Source: an uncultured Candidatus Peregrinibacteria bacterium (GTDB taxonomy: Bacteria > Patescibacteriota > Gracilibacteria > CAIRYL01). Taken from it: a DNA stretch of 13,274 nucleotides. Positions 6,206 to 12,601 of the stretch are shown in pieces (position 1 is the stretch's first letter; the number at the start of each line of letters is the position of its first letter). The translations under genes were made by a program, and so were the position numbers. The notes under the pieces were generated by a model. It saw only the letters and a list, made by a program, of their open reading frames with translations, ran no database searches and was not told the DNA's origin. The stretch spans positions 1 through 13,274 of the forward strand of contig CAIRYL010000087.1 in assembly GCA_903882825.1 (NCBI GenBank), in the 5' to 3' direction.

Positions 6206-6859
6206 TTATTTAAGAATTATTTTTCCATCTGTATCCACATCAATAAGAGACTCTTTTTTTAATTCTTGTAAAGCTCTGGTAACTGTTTCACGAGAAAGTC
6301 CACACCCTTCTGCAAGTTTTTCATGAGAAATACGAAGCGTACGTTTCGTAAAAATTCCAAGGAATCGTTGTTGTTTTTGAGAAAGAAAATTGAGGTGATG
6401 TAATACTTTTTCTTTTGCGTTTAAAATGAGTCCTTTCATTTTTCCTTCATATTCGCCCATTCTTTCGGCAGTGTATTGAAAAAGTTTTAATACTAATTCT
6501 GGTCGTTTCGCAAAAATATTCATAAAATCTTGTTGAGAAAAAATACAAACAAATGCATCTTTTGAAACTTCAGCAAAATGAGGGCTTTTATTTTCTTGAA
6601 AATTAAGGTTCCCAAAAAGAGACCCTGGAGAAAGAGTTTCTAAAACAAGCTTCTTCCCTTCGTGTGAATAATAAATGGTAATTTCTCCTTTTTTTAAAAG
6701 GTAAATTGATTGTACGTTTTCATAAGGAGTATAAAGAATTTCTTTTCGAAAACATTCTTTTTCGGTCATATTATGGGCAATATCCATAATGTCCGTATCA
6801 CTTACTCCTTCAAAAAGGTTTATGCGATTTAAATACCAAAATTTATCATGAGTATCCAT
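6206..6859 (-). CDS. Crp/Fnr-family transcriptional regulator
   Basis: A 217-residue protein. The N-terminal cyclic-nucleotide-binding-like beta barrel spans about 10-115 (LFEGVSDTDI, IYLLKKGEITIYY, LSPGSLFGNLNF). A dimer helix spans about 118-150, and a C-terminal winged HTH follows. The recognition helix GLSRETVTRALQELKK (187-202) keeps Arg190, Glu191 and Arg195, equivalent to the TGTGA-reading R180/E181/R185 of E. coli Crp. The cAMP-contact signature is not kept: GEL is GNL, and the expected Arg region reads SPHFAEV. Only three scattered cysteines exist (36, 105, 186), so no FNR-type iron-sulfur centre. The effector is therefore unknown. The gene sits upstream of the redox operon, on the same strand, with the operator in the 105-base gap. 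Confidence 0.88.
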   Translation of the reverse strand: MDTHDKFWYLNRINLFEGVSDTDIMDIAHNMTEKECFRKEILYTPYENVQSIYLLKKGEITIYYSHEGKKLVLETLSPGSLFGNLNFQENKSPHFAEVSKDAFVCIFSQQDFMNIFAKRPELVLKLFQYTAERMGEYEGKMKGLILNAKEKVLHHLNFLSQKQQRFLGIFTKRTLRISHEKLAEGCGLSRETVTRALQELKKESLIDVDTDGKIILK

Positions 6860-7110
6860 ATACCAGAAAATAACACTGATATTATTCCAGATAAATTCTT
6901 TTTTGCGAAATGCTTCTACTTCATATTTTTTTACATTTCAGAAAATAAAGCGCTTTTTGGTTTATACAAAAAAATACTTCTCAAGGGATTTTTGAAGAAA
7001 TTTTTATACTCATCAAGGGCTAGGTTTGTGCATAATTCTTTAAAAAACAAGAACTTCCCAAAGAGCAGAAAAGAAGGGTACTATTTACGCGATTTTTTCA
7101 TATTTCAAGA
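6860..7110. other. Divergent intergenic region
   Basis: A 250-base AT-rich gap between the leftward regulator gene and the rightward methyltransferase remnant. It should hold both 5' regions, but I find no promoter with an acceptable spacer on either strand and no TGTGA half-site. A plus-strand frame here (6848-7144) lacks any family feature. It is Phe/Lys-rich as expected of random AT-rich sequence. Confidence 0.5.
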
Positions 7111-7649
7111 ATGCAAACACTCACCCAAAACGGACACAGTTTAAATCCTCAAGAAATGCTTTTGGAGATGCTTAAAAAGCAGTTTTTAGAAGTTTTTAGT
7201 GATGGGAAAATTGATGTGCGAAAACTCAAAAGCACACTGGGTGAGGAAGTGGAAGAACGAGAAGAGCGGTATGGTTTAAATTGGGGCGGAAAAACGGAGT
7301 GTTTTAGAAAAATACAAGAAGGAATAACCAACACCCTAAAACCCAAAAAAGGCGAAGGAGTGAATGAAGAAGCCACAAAGAATGTTTTTATTGAGGGCGA
7401 CAATTTGCAGGCTTTAAAAATTTTACAAAAGCCTTATTACGGGCAAATAAAGTGCATTTACATTGACCCGCCCTACAACACGGGGAACGATTTTGTGTAC
7501 AACGATAGTTTTGTCCAAAACAAGAAGAACTGGAATGAGAAATTGATATTCTTGTTTTTGGACACTACTGGCTTACAGAAGAAGAAATAAAAGTGGTGGC
7601 TCCTGAAATAGTTTTAAGTGAGGAAGAGAGGGGGGTTTTGGAGGGATGA
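7111..7649 (+). pseudogene. Collapsed DNA methyltransferase: type III Mod N-terminus joined to a foreign C-terminal tail
   Basis: Residues 1-143 match the N-terminus of type III Mod adenine methyltransferases: EVFSDGKIDVRKLK, ERYGLNWGGK, NVFIEGDNLQALKIL and the catalytic motif IV IDPPYNTGNDFVYNDSF (DPPY at 119-122). Homology stops at about 7540. The frame continues as non-homologous sequence and ends at 7590. The tail from 7539 to the TGA at 7647-7649, in another frame, reads EIDILVFGHYWLTEEEIKVV. This resembles the C-terminal end of Eco57I/TaqI-type enzymes ('lVy.LYGLteeEi.iV'). The target-recognition region and the SAM motif FxGxG are missing, so no activity is expected. The likely history is an internal deletion joining parts of two restriction-modification genes. 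The Mod part is secure; the tail's family is tentative. Confidence 0.82.
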
Positions 7650-7664
7650 TTTTGTTTTTTTACT

Positions 7665-8942
7665 ATGGCTATGGGAGAACGAATTACAGGTCTTTGGTGG
7701 TTTTCAGATAAAGATATCAAAACTGCAGTTCCTGGAGATCTTTATATACAGGAGAGAAAACTTGAACTAAATGGCTGTTTGAGTGAAGAGTTAAAAAGTA
7801 TTGGCGGGAAAATAGAAATGATGAACATTGATACAGGAAAAACAATATTTGGGATTTCAAAAACAGGTATATCCTATACTTTAGAGTTTTTTGATAGTCC
7901 TGGTTTTTCTATGCCAATCTCAGGCTATAGATCAGAAACTTACTCTTTAAGAAAGATTATTGAAGGAACACATTTTAGTAAATCAGAAGATTTTAAATTT
8001 TCAAGATATGAAATAGAATTCCCTTATTTGTACGAATGGTTTGGAAAAAGTATGGTTTCTTTTGAATTTGAGACAGGCGAAAAAGATGGAAATATTTTTT
8101 TTAATTCTTCTATAAAAATACAAAAACCAACTTCTATCCTCTTTTATCAAGATAAAAAAATAAGACTTTCCTATTATATAAAAGTTGAACAAAAAAGCTC
8201 AGGAATACCTATGGGAAAAGAAGTGCTTATAACTCAAACTCCTACCTTACTTGTGGAAGTTCTTCATGGAAAACATAGGATACAAGATATAACCTCATTA
8301 TCTTTTCATATTGCAATGTTTCTGAGTTTAGCAATTGGAGAATCGTTGGAGGCGATGAGATATTTATCAAGAAGCAAAGAAGGACGAGATATCCAAATAT
8401 TTCCATACTATTTAGATGAAAAAACATATAAAAAACTTAATCCAATTGATGTAAATTTTTCTTTTTCTGATATAGCAGGTGACATTCAAAGTATTTTAGA
8501 AAAATGGTTCTCACAAAAGGAAAAATACGAAGATGTTTTTAACCTTTTATCAAATATTTACTTAGATTCTAATAAAAATTTGAATAACCTTTTTAAAGAT
8601 ATCTATGGAGCTATTGAAGGGTATGTTTGTATTAAAAATTTACAACAAAAAACAAACCCAAATAACGCAATGGAAACTTTAAATGAATTATTCCCAGAAA
8701 ACAGAAGAATCTTAACCAAAAATGATATTAATAGAATTCATACTACAAGGAATAAACTTTCACACCTTGTCATAAACCCTAAAAATGATAATTTAATTCT
8801 TTCAGAAACAGAGAAATGGATATACTTTGAAAAACTTAAATTTCTTTTGGAATATTCATTTTTAAGAGACCTTGGTATGAGTGATAAACTTTTAGAAAAG
8901 TTCTATCAAAATAGGAAGCCTCTTTTAAATATTCAAATATAA
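7665..8942 (+). CDS. ApeA-like HEPN anti-phage protein
   Basis: A 425-residue protein. The N-terminus ITGLWWFSDKDIKTAVPGDL...RKLELNG matches the opening of the ApeA N-terminal domain ('G.WW.p....vpG.L......L.L.G'), a beta-rich region continuing to about 240. The C-terminal helical part (about 270-410) carries IHTTRNKLSHLV, an intact HEPN RNase motif R362-x4-H367. ApeA proteins abort phage infection by HEPN RNA cleavage, so a toxic-RNase role with a sensor N-domain is inferred. ATGs lie at 7665 and 7671; either may be used, and neither has a ribosome binding site. The gene is 15 bases after a methyltransferase remnant and before a RAYT, a small defence/mobile island. It is very AT-rich. Family assignment is by pattern and was not searched. 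Confidence 0.78.
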   Translation: MAMGERITGLWWFSDKDIKTAVPGDLYIQERKLELNGCLSEELKSIGGKIEMMNIDTGKTIFGISKTGISYTLEFFDSPGFSMPISGYRSETYSLRKIIEGTHFSKSEDFKFSRYEIEFPYLYEWFGKSMVSFEFETGEKDGNIFFNSSIKIQKPTSILFYQDKKIRLSYYIKVEQKSSGIPMGKEVLITQTPTLLVEVLHGKHRIQDITSLSFHIAMFLSLAIGESLEAMRYLSRSKEGRDIQIFPYYLDEKTYKKLNPIDVNFSFSDIAGDIQSILEKWFSQKEKYEDVFNLLSNIYLDSNKNLNNLFKDIYGAIEGYVCIKNLQQKTNPNNAMETLNELFPENRRILTKNDINRIHTTRNKLSHLVINPKNDNLILSETEKWIYFEKLKFLLEYSFLRDLGMSDKLLEKFYQNRKPLLNIQI

Positions 8943-9095
8943 TTTTTCATAATCCCCATACCCATATTCGCAAAAGAACTCCAAAAGCTCCAAAAAATTT
9001 TTCTGCCAATGCCTATAAATGAGTAGGTGCAGGTAAATTTTGTTTTTTAAAATAATTATTTTTTCGTCACCGTAGGGGCGTATTGCAATACGCCC
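8925..9095 (-). pseudogene. Remnant coding fragment, copy A (no start codon)
   Basis: An open minus-strand frame ends with TAA at 8927-8925, antisense to the last codons of the ApeA-like gene. It reads GDEK...KIY...YRHWQKNFLELLEFF, then CEYGYGDYEKLYLNI. Copy B at 9673-9828 has DEK...KIYFRHWQKNFLELLDFF. Within the shared 45-base block, two of three differences fall at third codon positions of this frame (Asn-Phe TTC/TTT; Asp/Glu), which argues the block was once coding. The frame opens inside the REP palindrome and has no ATG after it. Family unknown. Confidence 0.45.
8970..9014. repeat. Direct repeat, left copy (flanks the RAYT)
   Basis: A 45-base block matches 9754-9798 with 3 mismatches. 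Weaker similarity continues rightward (shared GTAAATTTT and TTTTTCGTC). Confidence 0.8.
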
Positions 9096-9099
9096 CTAC
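9072..9099. repeat. REP palindrome upstream of the RAYT gene
   Basis: GTAGGGGCGTATTG followed by its exact inverse complement CAATACGCCCCTAC: a perfect 28-bp palindrome with no loop, ending 21 bases before the RAYT start. An identical copy lies inside the gene at 9410-9437. It is far more GC-rich than its surroundings, as expected of an imported element. Confidence 0.88.
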
Positions 9100-9120
9100 A
9101 ATAAATTTTCCACCCATAAC

Positions 9121-9678
9121 ATGCCTTTCAACAAAACCATCCACCACCGCAGATCCATCCGCCTCAAAGGATACGATTATTCCCAAAATGGGACGTATTT
9201 TATCACCATTTGCACCAAAAATCGGGAACATCTTTTTGGAAAAATAGAAAATGGGGAAATGATACTGAACGATTTTGGAAATATTGCTCAGCAAGAAATG
9301 AAAAATACCGAGGAAATACGAAAAAATGTTTCGGTGGGATGTTTTGTAATTATGCCAAACCATGTGCATGCGATTATTGTCATTGGGGGTAATGACGATA
9401 TGCACGATGGTAGGGGCGTATTGCAATACGCCCCTACAGAAAATCCGTTTCGTTCCCCATCACAAACCGTTGGTGCCATTGTTCGAGGATACAAATCCAC
9501 CGTCACCAAACACATCAATATCCTCCGAAACACCCCTTATGAAACCCTTTGGCAACGCAATTATCACGAACATATCATCAGGAGCGAACAATCTTTTGAA
9601 AAAATTGCTGAGTATATTGTGCATAACCCACAAAATTGGGAACAAGATTGTTTTTATGATGCTCTACTAAATTCATAA
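9121..9678 (+). CDS. REP-associated tyrosine transposase (RAYT, IS200-like Y1 family)
   Basis: A 185-residue single-strand-DNA transposase relative that acts on REP hairpins. The family hallmarks are in order: HHRRSIRLKGYDYSQNGTYFIT near the N-terminus, the HUH metal site in MPNHVHAIIVI (His81, His83), TVGAIVRGYKS, LWQRNYHEHIIR, and the catalytic-tyrosine helix IAEYIVHNPQNW (Tyr165). All catalytic residues are present and length is typical, so it may be active. Residues 97-106 (GRGVLQYAPT) are encoded by a 28-bp REP palindrome in the loop after the HUH strand, between conserved blocks, so the insertion looks tolerated. ATG 9121 matches the family start (MPFNKTIHHRRSIRLKG). It is probably a recent arrival. 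Confidence 0.95.
   Translation: MPFNKTIHHRRSIRLKGYDYSQNGTYFITICTKNREHLFGKIENGEMILNDFGNIAQQEMKNTEEIRKNVSVGCFVIMPNHVHAIIVIGGNDDMHDGRGVLQYAPTENPFRSPSQTVGAIVRGYKSTVTKHINILRNTPYETLWQRNYHEHIIRSEQSFEKIAEYIVHNPQNWEQDCFYDALLNS
9410..9437. repeat. REP palindrome inside the RAYT coding sequence
   Basis: Identical over all 28 bases to the copy at 9072-9099. It keeps the reading frame and encodes about ten residues (97-106) of the transposase. Confidence 0.9.
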
Positions 9679-9828
9679 TTTCTTCCCCCCATTTCCACCC
9701 ACTCGATCATCCACGGCAAAAACCTTTAAATCATATTTTTTCTTTTTATTTTTGAAAAAGAAATCCAAAAGCTCCAAGAAATTTTTCTGCCAATGCCTGA
9801 AGTAAATTTTTTCCCATACTTTTTCGTC
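9673..9828 (-). pseudogene. Remnant coding fragment, copy B (no start codon)
   Basis: A 51-residue minus-strand open frame with no ATG, bounded by TGA at 9831-9829 and ending with TGA at 9675-9673. It reads DEKVWEKIYFRHWQKNFLELL, DFFFKNKKKKYDLKVF and AVDDRVGGNGGKKL. It shares DEK, KIY and RHWQKNFLELL with copy A. Its 3' end meets the RAYT stop (6 bases overlap). In a different frame, ATG 9832 preceded by AGGA opens a 28-codon frame ending at 9746 (MRRKSMGKNLLQALAEKF, then LGAFGFLFQK). That frame is not kept in copy A, so I prefer the remnant reading. Family unknown. Confidence 0.42.
9754..9798. repeat. Direct repeat, right copy (flanks the RAYT)
   Basis: Pairs with 8970-9014 (42 of 45 bases identical), 784 bases apart. 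Together the copies bracket the transposase and both REP palindromes. Confidence 0.8.
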
Positions 9829-9877
9829 TCATTTTTCCTATATTTCGGGAAACTTTTTTTTCTTACACCTGCTTTTT

Positions 9878-10555
9878 TTACATTTCTCGTTTTCCAAATA
9901 TTCCACTTCCAATACGTATTATGGTAGCACCGGCTTGGAGGGCTAGGAGGTAATCGTTACTCATTCCCATAGAAAGTTCTCGAATACTCGGTATATTTTT
10001 TTGGAGTTTTATTTGGAGTTCTTTCATTTTTCTATAGCTTTTTAGGGTTTCTGCAGTTGAGAGATTTTCTGCAAGAATGGTGAATAGTCCTTCTATACGA
10101 ATATTTGAGAATAGAGACATTTTTTGGACTGTTTCTTCCATACTTTTAAAATTTTCATTTTCCAATATAAAACCACTTTTATGGCTATCCCCAGAAATAT
10201 TTATATTTAAAAATATACGCTGAATTTTCCCTTCTTCTTGAGCAATATTATGGATACGAGTGAGTAAATCAATCGAATCAACACTTTCTATCACATCACA
10301 CATTTTTACTGCTTTGCGTACTTTATTATTTTGAAGCCGTCCAATAAAATGGATTTCATTTGGAGTATTGTGAAAATATTCCCATTTTTCTTCTAATTCT
10401 TGTATGCGGTTTTCCGCTAAAATAACAGACTTTTCAATATTTGCTTCTGCAATAGATTGAATATTTTGTGTTTTAGTAGCCAAACATAAGCGTGCATTAT
10501 AAGAAGAAACCGTTTTTAGAACTTCGTAAACCTTTACAGAAAGCGCAGATTTCAT
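9878..10555 (-). CDS. YggS/PROSC-family pyridoxal-phosphate homeostasis protein
   Basis: A 225-residue single-domain alanine-racemase-like barrel that binds PLP and buffers the vitamin B6 pool; no enzymatic reaction is known for the family. Family blocks are visible in order: LCLATKTQ with the PLP lysine K28, AENRIQELEEKW (family 'GEN.vQE'), IHFIGRLQNNK, VDSIDLL, LNINISGDSHKSGF, IEGLFTI, and the phosphate-binding end LSMGMSNDYLLALQAGATIIRIGSGIFG. Length is normal. The start is 11 bases after the mutY stop, so the two are probably one transcript. It ends just before the RAYT-associated remnant region. Confidence 0.92.
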   Translation of the reverse strand: MKSALSVKVYEVLKTVSSYNARLCLATKTQNIQSIAEANIEKSVILAENRIQELEEKWEYFHNTPNEIHFIGRLQNNKVRKAVKMCDVIESVDSIDLLTRIHNIAQEEGKIQRIFLNINISGDSHKSGFILENENFKSMEETVQKMSLFSNIRIEGLFTILAENLSTAETLKSYRKMKELQIKLQKNIPSIRELSMGMSNDYLLALQAGATIIRIGSGIFGKREM

Positions 10556-10566
10556 ATTTTAAAAAA

Positions 10567-11622
10567 TTATTGAGGAGAGGGGATTTTCATTGTTTTTAGT
10601 TTTTCTATTACTTTTAAGCTGTATGTATCATACCTATTTTCTTCCAGATTTTTTGGAGAGATCCACACATTTTCTGCGGAATGGAGAAGATTTCCGGATA
10701 CAATTTGGGCACGGGAAAATGACAGACGAAGAAACGTGTTGGCGTGGGGAATATCCGTCGTAAAAAATGGGGGGCGGACCGAAATATGAATATTCCATTT
10801 TTGTATTGCTTCTTCTTGCAACAAATGTCGGATGTTTTTTCCTGTGGGACGTATTATTTGCGGAAAACTCAAGAACGCTTTCTTATTTTTTGTTTCTGCA
10901 TTGTTTTGAAAAAAATATTTTCCATCTTGGTAGAGGACTAATATTGCATATTCTTGTTGTATTACCCGACGTGGACGAGCAGGAAGACGCGGAACTATTT
11001 CCTGTCCATTTTTAAAAAAATAGCATTTTTTTTGAAGGGGACATCGAGAACAATCTGTTTTTTGGGCGGTACAAATAGTAGCCCCTATATCCATAATGGC
11101 ATGATTTAATAACGAAATATCTGGAATTTTTACAATTTTGAACATTTGTTCGGCAGTTTTTTGGACTTCTCCTTTTTTTATATTAAAAAATCGGCTTAAT
11201 ACTCGAATAAAATTTGTATCAACGGCTGGAACATTTTTCCCGTATGCAAAACTCGCAATCGCGGATGCTGTATATTTTCCAATTCCTTTTATTTTTTGAA
11301 GTTCTTCTACTTCTTTTGGAAATACTCCACAAAAATTTTGTTGAATATATTGTACTGCATAGAGCATGTTTTTCCCACGGGAGTAGTATCCGAGTCCTTG
11401 GAAATAGGGGAAAAATTCTTCCCAATTGCTGTTTGCTAGTGATTCTATATTCGGGAATTTTTCTAAAAAACGTTCATAATAAAAAATAACGCGGGAAACT
11501 TGTGTTTGTTGTAAAAAAACTTCCGAAACCCATATTTTGTACGGATCTTTTGTTTTACGCCAAGGCAAATCTCGTTTTTGAGATTCATACCACTCCAAAA
11601 GTTCAAAAATCGGAAAGGTCAT
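10567..11622 (-). CDS. mutY: Adenine DNA glycosylase
   Basis: MutY removes adenine mispaired with 8-oxoguanine. The 351-residue protein has the full architecture: RDLPWRKTKDPYKIWVSEVFLQQTQV with catalytic Glu34, FQGLGYYSRGKNM, the helix-hairpin-helix IKGIGKYTASAIASFAYG (111-128), VDTNFIRVLSR with catalytic Asp135, and the [4Fe-4S] cysteines C184-x6-C191-x2-C194-x5-C200. Residues about 222-345 form the divergent MutT-like C-terminal domain that recognises 8-oxoG. ATG 11622 fits the family start and is preceded only by a T-rich leader. It is the first gene of a pair with yggS. Confidence 0.95.
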   Translation of the reverse strand: MTFPIFELLEWYESQKRDLPWRKTKDPYKIWVSEVFLQQTQVSRVIFYYERFLEKFPNIESLANSNWEEFFPYFQGLGYYSRGKNMLYAVQYIQQNFCGVFPKEVEELQKIKGIGKYTASAIASFAYGKNVPAVDTNFIRVLSRFFNIKKGEVQKTAEQMFKIVKIPDISLLNHAIMDIGATICTAQKTDCSRCPLQKKCYFFKNGQEIVPRLPARPRRVIQQEYAILVLYQDGKYFFQNNAETKNKKAFLSFPQIIRPTGKNIRHLLQEEAIQKWNIHISVRPPFFTTDIPHANTFLRLSFSRAQIVSGNLLHSAENVWISPKNLEENRYDTYSLKVIEKLKTMKIPSPQ

Positions 11623-11739
11623 AAAAAAAAGAAATTTTTGAATTTTTTTATATTCCTATCATTGCATTTTTTAAAATTTGAATCATCCTTATTTTTCGGT
11701 AGATTTTTTTATAATTTGATACAAATGGATTTCTGATGA

Positions 11740-11769
11740 TTGCTCTTTTTATAAAAAGTGTGCCATAAT
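11740..11769 (+). promoter_or_regulatory. Promoter of the DsbA-like gene
   Basis: TTGCTC (11740-11745), an 18-base spacer and CATAAT (11764-11769). The start near 11776 would leave a leader of about 17 bases before ATG 11793, as short as the other leaders predicted here. Confidence 0.5.
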
Positions 11770-11792
11770 ACAATTGTTTTTTGTGTGATGGT

Positions 11793-12446
11793 ATGGAACC
11801 AAAAGATCTTCAATGGCTTTCAAAATCACTAGAATATACTATTCTTTTTACCGGAATAGTGGTGTTTTTTATGGGTGGAATTTTGTTTGTTTCGCTTCAT
11901 TGGGGAGAATCATCTGCGACTCCCGAAGCTTCAAATACTTCAAATCCTCTTTCTCAAAAAAATGTTTCTTTGATCCCTCTTAATCCAGAAGTGGTGCTGA
12001 GCCCTTCTTGTAAGGCATGCCAAAATTTTTGGGAAAATACTATTTTTCCCCTCATGACTACGTATCCATCTTTTCAACCAAAAATTTCCATATTGCCACT
12101 TTCTCCTGAAGGAGAAAATTGGCAATGGACATTACTGCTTTCTTGTGCGCAAAAACAAGGAAAAGAAATCTCGACTCTTCTCCCAATTGTTTGGAAATAT
12201 AAGGGAGATGAAGATCAATTTGCTTATTTTTCTTCTGCTACGGGAATCGCAATACAATCTCTTTCGGAATGTGCTCAAAACCCTCAAACAGCTCAAGACC
12301 TTATGGCTGAGCGAAAAAATCTTTTTTCAAGAGGAGTAAGAGGAACCCCTACGCTTTTTTTGGCTGGAGAAAAATATGAAGAATTATGGCCAAAAGAAAA
12401 CATTGAACTTGAAATTTTAAAAAGAAATTCAAAGAGTGAACAATAA
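11793..12446 (+). CDS. Membrane-anchored DsbA-like thiol-disulfide oxidoreductase
   Basis: A 217-residue protein from ATG 11793; a TTG four codons upstream (11781) is in frame but less likely. A single N-terminal membrane helix (about 16-35: TILFTGIVVFFMGGILFVSL) anchors the protein, then a Ser/Asn-rich linker. The thioredoxin-like domain begins near 62. Its active site is SPSCKACQNFW (C73, C76; CxxC), followed by a helical insertion and the cis-proline loop RGVRGTPTLFLAG (Pro186), the arrangement of DsbA/Thioredoxin_4 proteins. Two extra cysteines (118, 160) could form a second disulfide. It faces the same compartment as the CcdA/lipoprotein pair but has its own promoter. I infer oxidation or isomerisation of exported proteins. 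Direction of electron flow cannot be read from sequence. Confidence 0.85.
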   Translation: MEPKDLQWLSKSLEYTILFTGIVVFFMGGILFVSLHWGESSATPEASNTSNPLSQKNVSLIPLNPEVVLSPSCKACQNFWENTIFPLMTTYPSFQPKISILPLSPEGENWQWTLLLSCAQKQGKEISTLLPIVWKYKGDEDQFAYFSSATGIAIQSLSECAQNPQTAQDLMAERKNLFSRGVRGTPTLFLAGEKYEELWPKENIELEILKRNSKSEQ

Positions 12447-12601
12447 AAATAAAAAATTTTTAAGAATAAGAAAGTATTTTTTAACTTTTGAATAATTATT
12501 ATCCGAATAAAAGAGATTGATTTTTAGGTGATTTTTTGAGAGAATGGATTGAAAATAAATTTAAAATAATCTTCTTTTTCACAATTTTCTTCATTTTTTC
12601 A

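Noticed and set aside
6848..7144. 98-codon plus-strand frame in the gap upstream of the methyltransferase remnant
   Set aside because: It starts inside the regulator gene on the opposite strand, is Phe/Lys-rich like random AT-rich DNA, and overlaps the well-supported Mod start.
8970..9798. The 45-base direct repeats as target-site duplications of a transposon
   Set aside because: They are diverged and far longer than any IS200/RAYT target change; this family makes no target-site duplication. The shared coding frame fits better.
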